Shown here one piece after another: positions 1-5,768 of a stretch of 6,398 nt of DNA (the first letter of the stretch is position 1; each line of letters starts with the position of its first letter). The notes under the pieces were generated by a model. The model had not been told where the DNA came from. It saw nothing but the letters and a program-made list of their open reading frames with translations, and searched no databases. Position numbers and translations under genes: made by a program. The DNA is from Alphaproteobacteria bacterium (GTDB lineage Bacteria; Pseudomonadota; Alphaproteobacteria; Puniceispirillales; UBA1172). Where the stretch lies: contig JAGWAQ010000100.1 of NCBI GenBank assembly GCA_021296375.1, forward strand, positions 1 to 6,398, in the 5' to 3' direction.

Positions 1-257
1 GTCCCCTGAGTGGTGCCGGTTTCAAGTTCGAACGCCGCGCCGTATTCAAGGCCACTGTCGGAGACCTTGTCAAACTTGATGTGGACTTCCGTGTCACTGA
101 AGATAAAGGAATCCGCGCCACCATCATCACCCGGTGTGTCATCAGAACGAGAAGACCAGCCGAGTTCATAATAAGCGGAAAGCGTCACGTCAGCGATTGC
201 TGGCGAAACCATACCGACAGCGGCAAGGGCCGTTGTGGCAAGAAAGATTTTTTTCAT
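1..257 (-). CDS. Outer-membrane porin, N-terminal part (3' end beyond the window)
   Basis: Eighty-five codons are visible from ATG at 257; the gene runs off the left edge in an open frame. The first 22 residues form a clear Sec signal peptide: MKK, a hydrophobic core rich in Leu, Ala, Thr and Val, and a cleavage site after SPAIA. The mature start (DVTLSAYYELGW) and the following acidic, Gly-rich stretch ending in alternating strand-like segments (VHIKFDKVSDSGLEYGAAFELE) are typical of trimeric general-diffusion porins of alphaproteobacteria, which let small solutes through the outer membrane. The start is supported by GAGGA eight bases upstream. G+C is about 53%, lower than the phage genes. 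It follows J on the same strand after 214 bases and probably has its own leader. Only the N-terminus is seen, so a porin-like OmpW/OmpA-type barrel is not excluded, and whether the gene belongs to host or phage is open. Confidence 0.8.
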   Translation of the reverse strand, partial: MKKIFLATTALAAVGMVSPAIADVTLSAYYELGWSSRSDDTPGDDGGADSFIFSDTEVHIKFDKVSDSGLEYGAAFELETGTTQG

Positions 258-265
258 GATATTAA

Positions 266-270
266 TCCTC
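266..270 (-). promoter_or_regulatory. Ribosome binding site of the porin gene
   Basis: GAGGA on the minus strand lies eight bases before the ATG at 257, which fixes that start. It sits in the loop of a possible 6-bp stem formed by CATGAT (271-276 as read on the minus strand) and ATCATG (255-260), in which the AUG is base-paired. Confidence 0.7.
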
Positions 271-277
271 ATCATGT

Positions 278-291
278 GGCGGTTGCCCGCC
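278..291 (-). promoter_or_regulatory. GC-rich hairpin with GNRA tetraloop in the porin leader
   Basis: On the minus strand the sequence reads GGCGG, GCAA, CCGCC: a perfect 5-bp all-GC stem closed by a GNRA-type tetraloop, seven bases upstream of the GAGGA ribosome binding site. No T-tract follows, so it does not look like a terminator. It could protect the 5' end of the mRNA or be a binding site for a small RNA or protein, as is common in porin leaders. The structure is read by eye and its function is an inference. Confidence 0.45.
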
Positions 292-326
292 GTTGGTGTA
301 GAGGCCTGCCCAAAAACACATGGAGG

Positions 327-359
327 AAAAAAAGAAATCAGAGGGGCATGACCCGTCTC
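327..359 (-). terminator. Weak intrinsic-terminator-like element after J
   Basis: On the minus strand an imperfect stem (GAG, bulge, GGG; loop TCATG; CCC, bulge, CTC; 341-359) is followed after three bases by a pyrimidine tract of TTT, C and seven T (327-337). It lies 113 bases after the J stop and 70 bases before the porin start. It could end the tail transcript or attenuate transcription into the porin gene. The stem is short and bulged and the T-tract is offset, so this is a weak call. Confidence 0.3.
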
Positions 360-428
360 AATGAAGGGATACCTGTTTGACGGATTCATGACGAGGGAAA
401 ACAACGCCATGATCGTTAACAAAGTCAA

Positions 429-453
429 AATTGTTGTTTTTTTACAACTAATT
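429..453. repeat. AT-rich inverted repeat just after J
   Basis: AATT-GTTGT (429-437) and ACAAC-T-AATT (444-453) are inverted copies around a loop of six T, giving nine pairs with a single bulged T at 449. Outer ACAATT (456-461) and AATTGT (429-434) offer an alternative pairing. On the minus strand the stem is followed by a short AATTTT run, so it could act as a weak J terminator. It could also be a regulator site or part of a junction. It lies 19-43 bases past the J stop codon. Confidence 0.35.
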
Positions 454-471
454 AGACAATTCTTATAAGTA

Positions 472-3400
472 TCAGGATTGCGTCGAGGCGTCGATATCAA
501 CCGTCGCGTAAAAGCCCGACAGCACCGCTGATGTCAGGCTTGTGTTGCCAAGGTTCAGGAGAACCTCCACCTTCAGCCCGTCTTCCGCCCCGTCATTGTC
601 ATGGTGGATAAAGTCAACCCGCAGGTCCATCCACAGCCGGAACGATCGCGTCGTTCCGCTGCTGCCGTTTTGCGCCACCAGCAATTTGCCGGAACTGCCA
701 AGGGCAAAACCTTCATAGGGGCGCAGGCGCAACGGCACCACCATATCGGTCAGGGTGGCCGACCATCCGAACAGCGATGTCAGCGACTGCACCGATGAAG
801 CGGCGATCTGCCGCCCGGAGGAGGTGGTGAGTTTGACCTGGATCGTTCCTGCGGTGATGCGCGCGCCGCTTGTGGCGGTATTGGCATAGGTCATGTCAAG
901 GATGATGGAGGGGCGGTCAGACCAGAAACGGGTGTAGTAATGGTTTGTCCCTCCGGCGCCGGTGATGACGGCATGACCATCCCCGTCACGGCCATCAAAC
1001 GGATTGCCCGCCGCCAGCACCACCCGGCCGCCATCATCAAAGCGGCGGCCATGGCGTTGCCGCGCCACCTCAAACGGCCCCAGCATCAGGCTTGATGCGG
1101 AACGGGATTTCTGGCCAATCGCCATCATCCGCGGTTGTTCAAGGGTGAACATCCCCCTCTGGCTTTCGGTGGGGATAATGCTGGTGGCGGCGATCAGGGT
1201 TGAGCCTTCCACCCGCGAGCTGGTCAGCACCCCGCGGATGATGGTGTCGTTGAATTCCGCCTTGCCCGCGGTGTCGATGCTGAACCCGCTGGACCCCTCG
1301 ACGAAATTCGCGGATCGCATGACGCCGGAGGAGATCAACTCTGCGGGCACGGCTTTCAAGGTCAGGCTGTCGCCGCTCGAGGACATGGTCAATTGATTGG
1401 GGTCAAGCTTCAGGCGCGAGGCAGGCACCGTGCCATCCGCCAGCGCTTCCCCCGCCAGAACAGCGGCGGATTTTTGCCATCCCGTGGCGGTGTAAACCCG
1501 GGTCTGCGCCCAGGGGGAGGTGGCGCTGGATGTCGACAAGGTGACAAGATCACCTGCCATCAATGGCCCCTTGCGCAACGCCTGAACCGCTTTTTGCGCG
1601 GCTGAACCTGACCAGCGGGGGGATGCCACCACCGCGCTGGTGATGATGGTTCCATTTTGGCCATCTTGGCCGTCTTGACCGCTTTGGCCGTCTTGCCCGT
1701 CCTGGCCATCACGCCCATCATGCCCGTCTTGGCCGTCTTGGCCATCACGCCCATCACGCCCATCTTGGCCGTCCTGGCCATCACGCCCGTCTTGCCCGTC
1801 TTTGGGCAGGGGCAAGGCGGCGGCGGAAAGAACCCCCGTCAACCCCGAGCGACTGCCGCCACGCAAGCGCGTGCGCAATCGAAAATACGCCAGCACTTCT
1901 GGCGGGCGATTGACCAGCACAAGCGATGAACCAGCGGCCTCAATCACCATGGGGCGGGTTGAACCGGGGCTGGGGTATTCCAGCACTTCCACCACCGCCC
2001 CCGGCGGCACGGACGCGGCATCCCAGGACACAGCCAACTGGCCAATCCCTGCCGTCAAGCGCGGATGCGTCGGCGGCCGCGCGGGATGGGGGTCAAGCCG
2101 AACGGTGGCGCTGCCATCAACCGCAAGGCCATCATGCCCTGCCCAATCCACCGCCCTGACCGTCACCTGCCATTCCCCCACCACCAGATCCGTCAGGACC
2201 AGCGGCGAGGAGGCGCCGGTGGTGGTCGCGACCTCACCTTGCGGGCCTTTGGCCGTCGCTTTCCAATGCGCGATCCGTGGCGCAACACGAGGGTCAAGCG
2301 GCGGGGTGAAGGCCACCACCAGACTGCGCAAACGGGATTGCCCCGCGACATCATACGTCTGGTGGAATTCAAGCCCCGTGGCGGCGGGAACCGGGTGAGA
2401 GAAATCCGGCCGGTCCGATGTCGCGTCACGGGTCACCGCGTATCCCGTTTCAATGGCGGTAAAGCGGCTGTTGTCATGACGAATGGCGTCGACCTCAACG
2501 CGATTGCGGTCAAGCTCACGCAGGGCGGTGATGCGGTAATCCTGCCCCGCGGAAGCGGCGCTTTCGGCCTTCACCACCATCGCCCCCTGATCAACGGGGG
2601 GATGCGGCCAATCGGCGGTGATGACGGCGCCATTATCGCCTGTCGCCACCGTCACCGCGACATTCACCTGCCAGCCATCCTGCGCGGTTTCATAATCCGC
2701 CACCCCCGCAGTGATGGTGAGCGCGTGATCAAACTGCACGGAGATCTTGCCGTCATTATCCGGTGCCTTTACCGCCATTCGCCCTGACCATTGCCGAGGG
2801 TTGAGGCGGGCTTTATCCACCACCCGCACGACATCACCGGGGCGGATGGGGTTGGCGGCAAAATGGTCCAGCCCCGCCCGCCAGGACACGCCATGGAGCG
2901 CGGCATCAGCTTTATCAAGAAGCCAGCGGGCATGGCGCCGCGCCTGCGACGCCCGCCGGCACCCCAGCAGCGCCACTTCCTTGGCGGCATAGCCTGATTG
3001 CGCCAGCACATCGGGGCGGGTGTCGGCCTCAACACGAATATGGCCGGGGTCGTCGGGGTCCTGATAACTGACCAGCGCATGGCTGTAACGCGTCCGCCCC
3101 CCTGCCGTCGAATAGATGAACGCCCCATCTTCAACATGATGATTGGTCAACCACATGACGGCGTCCTGCGGCTTGTCCTGAGTAAAGCGCAACCGCCCCC
3201 CGGACCAGAACATCATGACCCTGACGCTGGCGCAGATCTGCTGGATCAGGTCATAGGCCGATTGCCTTCGGCTTAACACCGCGTCAAACGTAAAACGAGG
3301 TTCGGTCCCGCCGCGGCCGTCATCCACCTCGTCGTCAGCATAGCGGGCGATGGCGTAGAGATCGTAAATCTCCACCACACCATCATCAAGCCCAAGCCCC

Positions 3401-4338
3401 CAATCGCGATCAGTCAAGAGATCAAAAATCACCCAGGCGGGATTGTTGGAATACGCGAGGGTGAATTCCCCCGACCAGATGCCGCTGTACTGACGGGTGA
3501 CGGGATCATAGTTCTGCGGCAGGCGCAGCAACCGCCCTTTCAGCTCAATATCCATGCGCGGCACACGCTGGCCAAAACTTTCCGCATCAAGGGTGAGCGA
3601 CAGCATCGACAGCCCCCGGTAACTCAGCCGGTCACGGGTGATCCAGGTGATCGATGAAAACACCACCGCGTCACGGACATCCGCATCCGCCGACACCGCG
3701 GTGAGGCGAGTGACACGAACAGCAGGGCTGAAGGGACCCGAATAGGCGGCGGTAAATTCAACCGTAAACTGCAGCTCAAACAACGCGGTCTGCTTTTCGG
3801 AAATCACCGGGCTTGCGGCACGATACCAGGCCCCGTCCGGCTGCCGCACATCTATCGCCAATTCAACGGAAGAGCCGAAAATACCATCACGGGTTTGCCG
3901 CACCAGCCCTTGCGGAAAGCGAAAGGTCAGGCGGGCGGCATCACCCTTGCCGCTTCGGGTGTAGGGAGAAGCTGGCACAAGGGTAGTGGCAACAAGCTGG
4001 CTTTGCTCAACGGCATTAAACCCCGGGTCGGCGGTCGCTGAAACATCAGAAGCGCCGTCACCGGTGGTCAATTGCCAGGACACGCCGCCAATATTGGCAC
4101 TGCCATCGGCCGGTGACACCACCGGCACCCCATCTACCCTGAGGGACGACAAGCCCGCCGCCAAGCCCTCGATCGGACCAGCGGAAACCACCGCCAGCAT
4201 CCTGAGCTGTGAGGTCGAGCGCAAGGTCGTGGGCGTGTTGATAAACCCGGGTGTTGAGGAGGATTTGCCGCTTGATCCGGTGATCAGGCCAGCGGACGGC
4301 TGATCAGGAGATGGGACAGGTGGTGGGGATGAGGTCAT
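472..4338 (-). CDS. J: Phage tail tip / host-specificity protein J with collagen-like tract
   Basis: Encodes 1288 residues; lambda J has 1132. J forms the central tail tip that contacts the receptor and starts DNA ejection. The N-terminal core is clearly J-like: SAGPIEG at 52-58, QNYDPVTRQYSGIW at 275-288, AYSNNPAW at 295-302, GGTEPRFTF at 343-351, and RPGDVVRVVD near 499-508. Two fibronectin-III-like segments follow (about 653-748 and 755-840), then a collagen-like tract (847-896). The C-terminal part holds a motif common in tip proteins (GFSIDTAGKAEFND, 1018-1031, often seen with DUF1983-type regions). After about 1040 I recognise no family; it probably includes the receptor-binding part. 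I chose ATG at 4338, although the frame is open back to a TTG at 4428 directly after the I stop. Lambda J starts close to the equivalent place, and the upstream residues come from an octamer repeat. The ribosome site is poor (only AGAG nearby), so coupling to I or the 90-base leader may matter. Confidence 0.93.
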   Translation of the reverse strand: MTSSPPPVPSPDQPSAGLITGSSGKSSSTPGFINTPTTLRSTSQLRMLAVVSAGPIEGLAAGLSSLRVDGVPVVSPADGSANIGGVSWQLTTGDGASDVSATADPGFNAVEQSQLVATTLVPASPYTRSGKGDAARLTFRFPQGLVRQTRDGIFGSSVELAIDVRQPDGAWYRAASPVISEKQTALFELQFTVEFTAAYSGPFSPAVRVTRLTAVSADADVRDAVVFSSITWITRDRLSYRGLSMLSLTLDAESFGQRVPRMDIELKGRLLRLPQNYDPVTRQYSGIWSGEFTLAYSNNPAWVIFDLLTDRDWGLGLDDGVVEIYDLYAIARYADDEVDDGRGGTEPRFTFDAVLSRRQSAYDLIQQICASVRVMMFWSGGRLRFTQDKPQDAVMWLTNHHVEDGAFIYSTAGGRTRYSHALVSYQDPDDPGHIRVEADTRPDVLAQSGYAAKEVALLGCRRASQARRHARWLLDKADAALHGVSWRAGLDHFAANPIRPGDVVRVVDKARLNPRQWSGRMAVKAPDNDGKISVQFDHALTITAGVADYETAQDGWQVNVAVTVATGDNGAVITADWPHPPVDQGAMVVKAESAASAGQDYRITALRELDRNRVEVDAIRHDNSRFTAIETGYAVTRDATSDRPDFSHPVPAATGLEFHQTYDVAGQSRLRSLVVAFTPPLDPRVAPRIAHWKATAKGPQGEVATTTGASSPLVLTDLVVGEWQVTVRAVDWAGHDGLAVDGSATVRLDPHPARPPTHPRLTAGIGQLAVSWDAASVPPGAVVEVLEYPSPGSTRPMVIEAAGSSLVLVNRPPEVLAYFRLRTRLRGGSRSGLTGVLSAAALPLPKDGQDGRDGQDGQDGRDGRDGQDGQDGHDGRDGQDGQDGQSGQDGQDGQNGTIITSAVVASPRWSGSAAQKAVQALRKGPLMAGDLVTLSTSSATSPWAQTRVYTATGWQKSAAVLAGEALADGTVPASRLKLDPNQLTMSSSGDSLTLKAVPAELISSGVMRSANFVEGSSGFSIDTAGKAEFNDTIIRGVLTSSRVEGSTLIAATSIIPTESQRGMFTLEQPRMMAIGQKSRSASSLMLGPFEVARQRHGRRFDDGGRVVLAAGNPFDGRDGDGHAVITGAGGTNHYYTRFWSDRPSIILDMTYANTATSGARITAGTIQVKLTTSSGRQIAASSVQSLTSLFGWSATLTDMVVPLRLRPYEGFALGSSGKLLVAQNGSSGTTRSFRLWMDLRVDFIHHDNDGAEDGLKVEVLLNLGNTSLTSAVLSGFYATVDIDASTQS
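1651..1800 (-). repeat. 9-bp-period tandem repeat coding collagen-like Gly-Gln-Asp triplets in J
   Basis: The J frame reads sixteen triplets of the form Asp-Gly-Gln/Arg/His (one has Ser for Asp), ending in Asn-Gly: residues 847-896. Read as Gly-X-Y this is (Gly-Gln/Arg-Asp)n, a collagen-like pattern known in phage fibres, where it forms a trimeric rod. At the DNA level each triplet is a 9-bp unit (GAY GGS CAR or CGT). A 20-bp segment at 1769-1788 is repeated exactly at 1697-1716, 72 bp away. Recombination between the copies would delete or add 24 residues in frame. Confidence 0.95.
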
Positions 4339-4348
4339 GACGTCTCTG

Positions 4349-4396
4349 CCGGAATGCCGGAATGCTGGAATGATGGGATTATGGGATGATGAAATG
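4349..4396. repeat. Six-unit degenerate 8-bp tandem array between I and J
   Basis: On the plus strand the units are CCGGAATG, CCGGAATG, CTGGAATG, ATGGGATT, ATGGGATG and ATGAAATG, in perfect 8-bp register over 48 bp. Out-of-register relatives (CCGGATTG at 4408, TCGGATGG at 4416, TCGGATGA at 4432) continue to the end of gene I. The array fills half of the 90 bases between the I stop and the J ATG. It ends ten bases before that ATG. A unit length not divisible by three and the position upstream of J make it a candidate for slippage that changes J expression. It may equally be a dispersed intergenic repeat. Confidence 0.85.
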
Positions 4397-4428
4397 CGGG
4401 AGGAGGACCGGATTGTCGGATGGCCCAA

Positions 4429-5076
4429 TTATCGGATGACATCAACGGTGATGCCTGACGACACCACCACAGGCTGACTGATCCGCGCTTGGCCATAGAC
4501 AAGAGGGATCGCCGCCCCCTGCCCGCTGATCGACGGCAGGGACAAGGATGCCGACGGCAATTCCCCGGCGGGCGCGGCGGCCTGGGGCGAGACCACTTCC
4601 GCCAGCCCCGACAACAACACAAGCGCACCGGCGCGCCCCAGCACCTGAGTGCCAAATTGCTGGAAGGATGCCGCCGCCGTCGCCCCAAAAGCTTGACCGG
4701 CATTGCCAAACGCCGCGCCGACCCCGGCATTGACCCCCGGCACAAAACTCAACCCCAGCAGGGTTAACCCAAGAACCGCTTTGCCGCGGCCTCTCGCCGC
4801 CCCGTCAGGAACAGGGATAAGATGCAGGCGCGGTGATGCCAGCGGGGCGACAAGGTCATCCCCCGTCAACACCCTGCCCCCGGCCTTGACCATGAAGCGG
4901 CCGTGACGCAACACCGCATTGGCCCCCTTGACCTGCAGCACAAAGCCGGTGATGGCCTGCACCACATCATGGGCGGCGATGGTCAATGGAGGCGAAAGTT
5001 CCGCCAACCGGCCATGGGGGATAATGGTCACGCGGGGGGCTGATGCCGCGCCCAGCCGTCGATAAATTTCAGCCAT
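4429..5076 (-). CDS. I: Phage tail assembly protein I
   Basis: The 215-residue product matches the lambda tail assembly protein I family in layout and in its C-terminal hallmark. That family acts in building the tail tip with K and J and is thought to be absent from, or minor in, the finished virion. Residues 16-93 (from VTIIPHGRLAELSP) form the predicted small beta-rich N-terminal domain. Residues 98-165 are a Gly/Ala/Leu-rich hydrophobic stretch, common here and easily mistaken for membrane segments. The C-terminus has AIPLVYGQARI (189-199) and VSSGI (205-209), which correspond to the conserved IPLVYG...SAGI motif. I use ATG at 5076, with AAGGA twelve bases upstream. A GTG at 5031 would give a compact GTGA overlap with the K stop, but it has no ribosome site and would start at the first conserved strand. 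The ATG start overlaps K by 49 bases. Confidence 0.87.
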   Translation of the reverse strand: MAEIYRRLGAASAPRVTIIPHGRLAELSPPLTIAAHDVVQAITGFVLQVKGANAVLRHGRFMVKAGGRVLTGDDLVAPLASPRLHLIPVPDGAARGRGKAVLGLTLLGLSFVPGVNAGVGAAFGNAGQAFGATAAASFQQFGTQVLGRAGALVLLSGLAEVVSPQAAAPAGELPSASLSLPSISGQGAAIPLVYGQARISQPVVVSSGITVDVIR

Positions 5077-5768
5077 CGTTCTGCAGGTTCCTTTCGGGGA
5101 AGACGTTCAGGCTGATGGCCCGAAGCCCCGCCCAGATGATGAAGGATCAGCCCGTCGCCAAGCCAGACCCCGGCGTGATTGACGACGGGGGCGCGAACCC
5201 GCGCCAGAAAAACATCCCCGGGGGCGAGCGCGGCACCAGGCGGCAGGCGCCTGAACCCCGCTGGCCCAAGCCCGTCGGTGTATAAGTCCAGCCCGTCATG
5301 CCACCATTCCCAGGGGCGGGGAACATCGGGCAAGGTGATGCCATGATGGGTTTGGTAATACCCCCTGATGAGGCTGTAGCAATCGTCAACCCCGTGGCGA
5401 TACCCGCAACTGAGGTCAAGTTTCGGCACCCCCCCAAAACCGAACACCTCTTCAGGGCAATCGGGGCGACTGGCGGTGGGGGCCACCGCCACCAGCCACG
5501 GCACGCCGCAACCGATCTGCTGGCGCATGTCATGGCCAGAGGGGTAAGCTGGCCCCCCGGGGTGGCTATGGACAATGGCCTCAATCCCCTCGGTCTTGAG
5601 GTGAATATCATCAAGGGCAAAACCGCGGCTTCGGTCACGGGCGATATTTTCGAGCGGAATATATCTTGCGTTTGCGATCACCCCTGCCGCTTCTTCAGGG
5701 GGGTCGAGCGCCGCCAGCCGCCGGGCATGGGCCAAGATTGCGGCACGAGCGGCAGGCTCAAGCTCCAT
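5028..5768 (-). CDS. K: Tail tip peptidase K (JAMM metalloprotease + NlpC/P60)
   Basis: The 246-residue protein has the two-domain layout of lambda-type K. The N-terminal JAB/MPN+ domain shows E26 in PEEAAGV and the complete metal-binding motif H67-S-H69-x7-S77-x2-D80 (HSHPGGPAYPSGHD), so it should bind zinc. The C-terminal NlpC/P60 domain shows C130 in DDCYSL and H198 in NHAGVW, with H210 or H211 as the likely third residue: a cysteine peptidase fold that cuts peptidoglycan peptides. In the virion K is expected to open the cell wall during DNA entry and/or to process tip components during assembly. The frame is open to an ATG at 5831. I chose the internal ATG at 5768 because it overlaps the L stop as TGATG, has AGGTGG six bases upstream, and gives the usual start just before the JAB domain. 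The gene overlaps I downstream by 49 bases. Confidence 0.9.
   Translation of the reverse strand: MELEPAARAAILAHARRLAALDPPEEAAGVIANARYIPLENIARDRSRGFALDDIHLKTEGIEAIVHSHPGGPAYPSGHDMRQQIGCGVPWLVAVAPTASRPDCPEEVFGFGGVPKLDLSCGYRHGVDDCYSLIRGYYQTHHGITLPDVPRPWEWWHDGLDLYTDGLGPAGFRRLPPGAALAPGDVFLARVRAPVVNHAGVWLGDGLILHHLGGASGHQPERLPRKEPAERWLKFIDGWARHQPPA
5088..5093 (-). promoter_or_regulatory. Ribosome binding site of I inside the end of K
   Basis: AAGGAA on the minus strand lies about twelve bases before the ATG at 5076. The spacing is slightly long but it is the only Shine-Dalgarno-like site near either candidate start of I, and so it favours ATG 5076 over GTG 5031. Confidence 0.45.

Larger units (their letters stand above)
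258..471 (-). promoter_or_regulatory. AT-rich intergenic leader between J and the porin gene
   Basis: These 214 bases hold no supportable gene. G+C is about 42% overall and about 20% in 421-471. Minus-strand promoter-like pieces exist (TATAAG at 462-467; TTGACT at 423-428), but none has a good partner at 16-18 bases: the best -10 for TTGACT is GTTGTT. A porin promoter is therefore expected here but not located. The segment next to J holds two 8-bp palindromes (CTTATAAG 462-469, CTAATTAG 448-455) and an inverted repeat around a T6 loop (429-453), possible operator or weak terminator material. Confidence 0.4.

Noticed and set aside
81..380. Plus-strand open frame across the porin start
   Set aside because: It crosses the antisense of the porin signal peptide and the AT-rich leader; the porin reading has a signal peptide and a ribosome site, this one has neither.
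1651..1800. CRISPR-like array
   Set aside because: The repeats are contiguous 9-bp units without spacers and code for Gly-rich triplets in the J frame.
1657..1929. Plus-strand open frame of alternating hydrophobic residues resembling a membrane protein
   Set aside because: It is the antisense of the collagen-like repeat of J; its periodic Leu/Ala/Val/Pro pattern is a by-product of the 9-bp DNA repeat.
2065..2787. Long plus-strand open frame of 240 codons
   Set aside because: Lies wholly antisense to the conserved core of J, is rich in Arg, Gly and His as expected of a high-G+C shadow frame, and shows no recognisable domain.
4339..4428. Extension of J by 30 residues to the TTG right after the I stop
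   Set aside because: No ribosome site precedes the TTG, and the added residues simply translate the octamer array; kept only as an alternative in the findings.
4335..4745. Second minus-strand frame overlapping I and the octamer array
   Set aside because: Out of frame with I, which has family motifs to its last codons; composition is that of a shadow frame.
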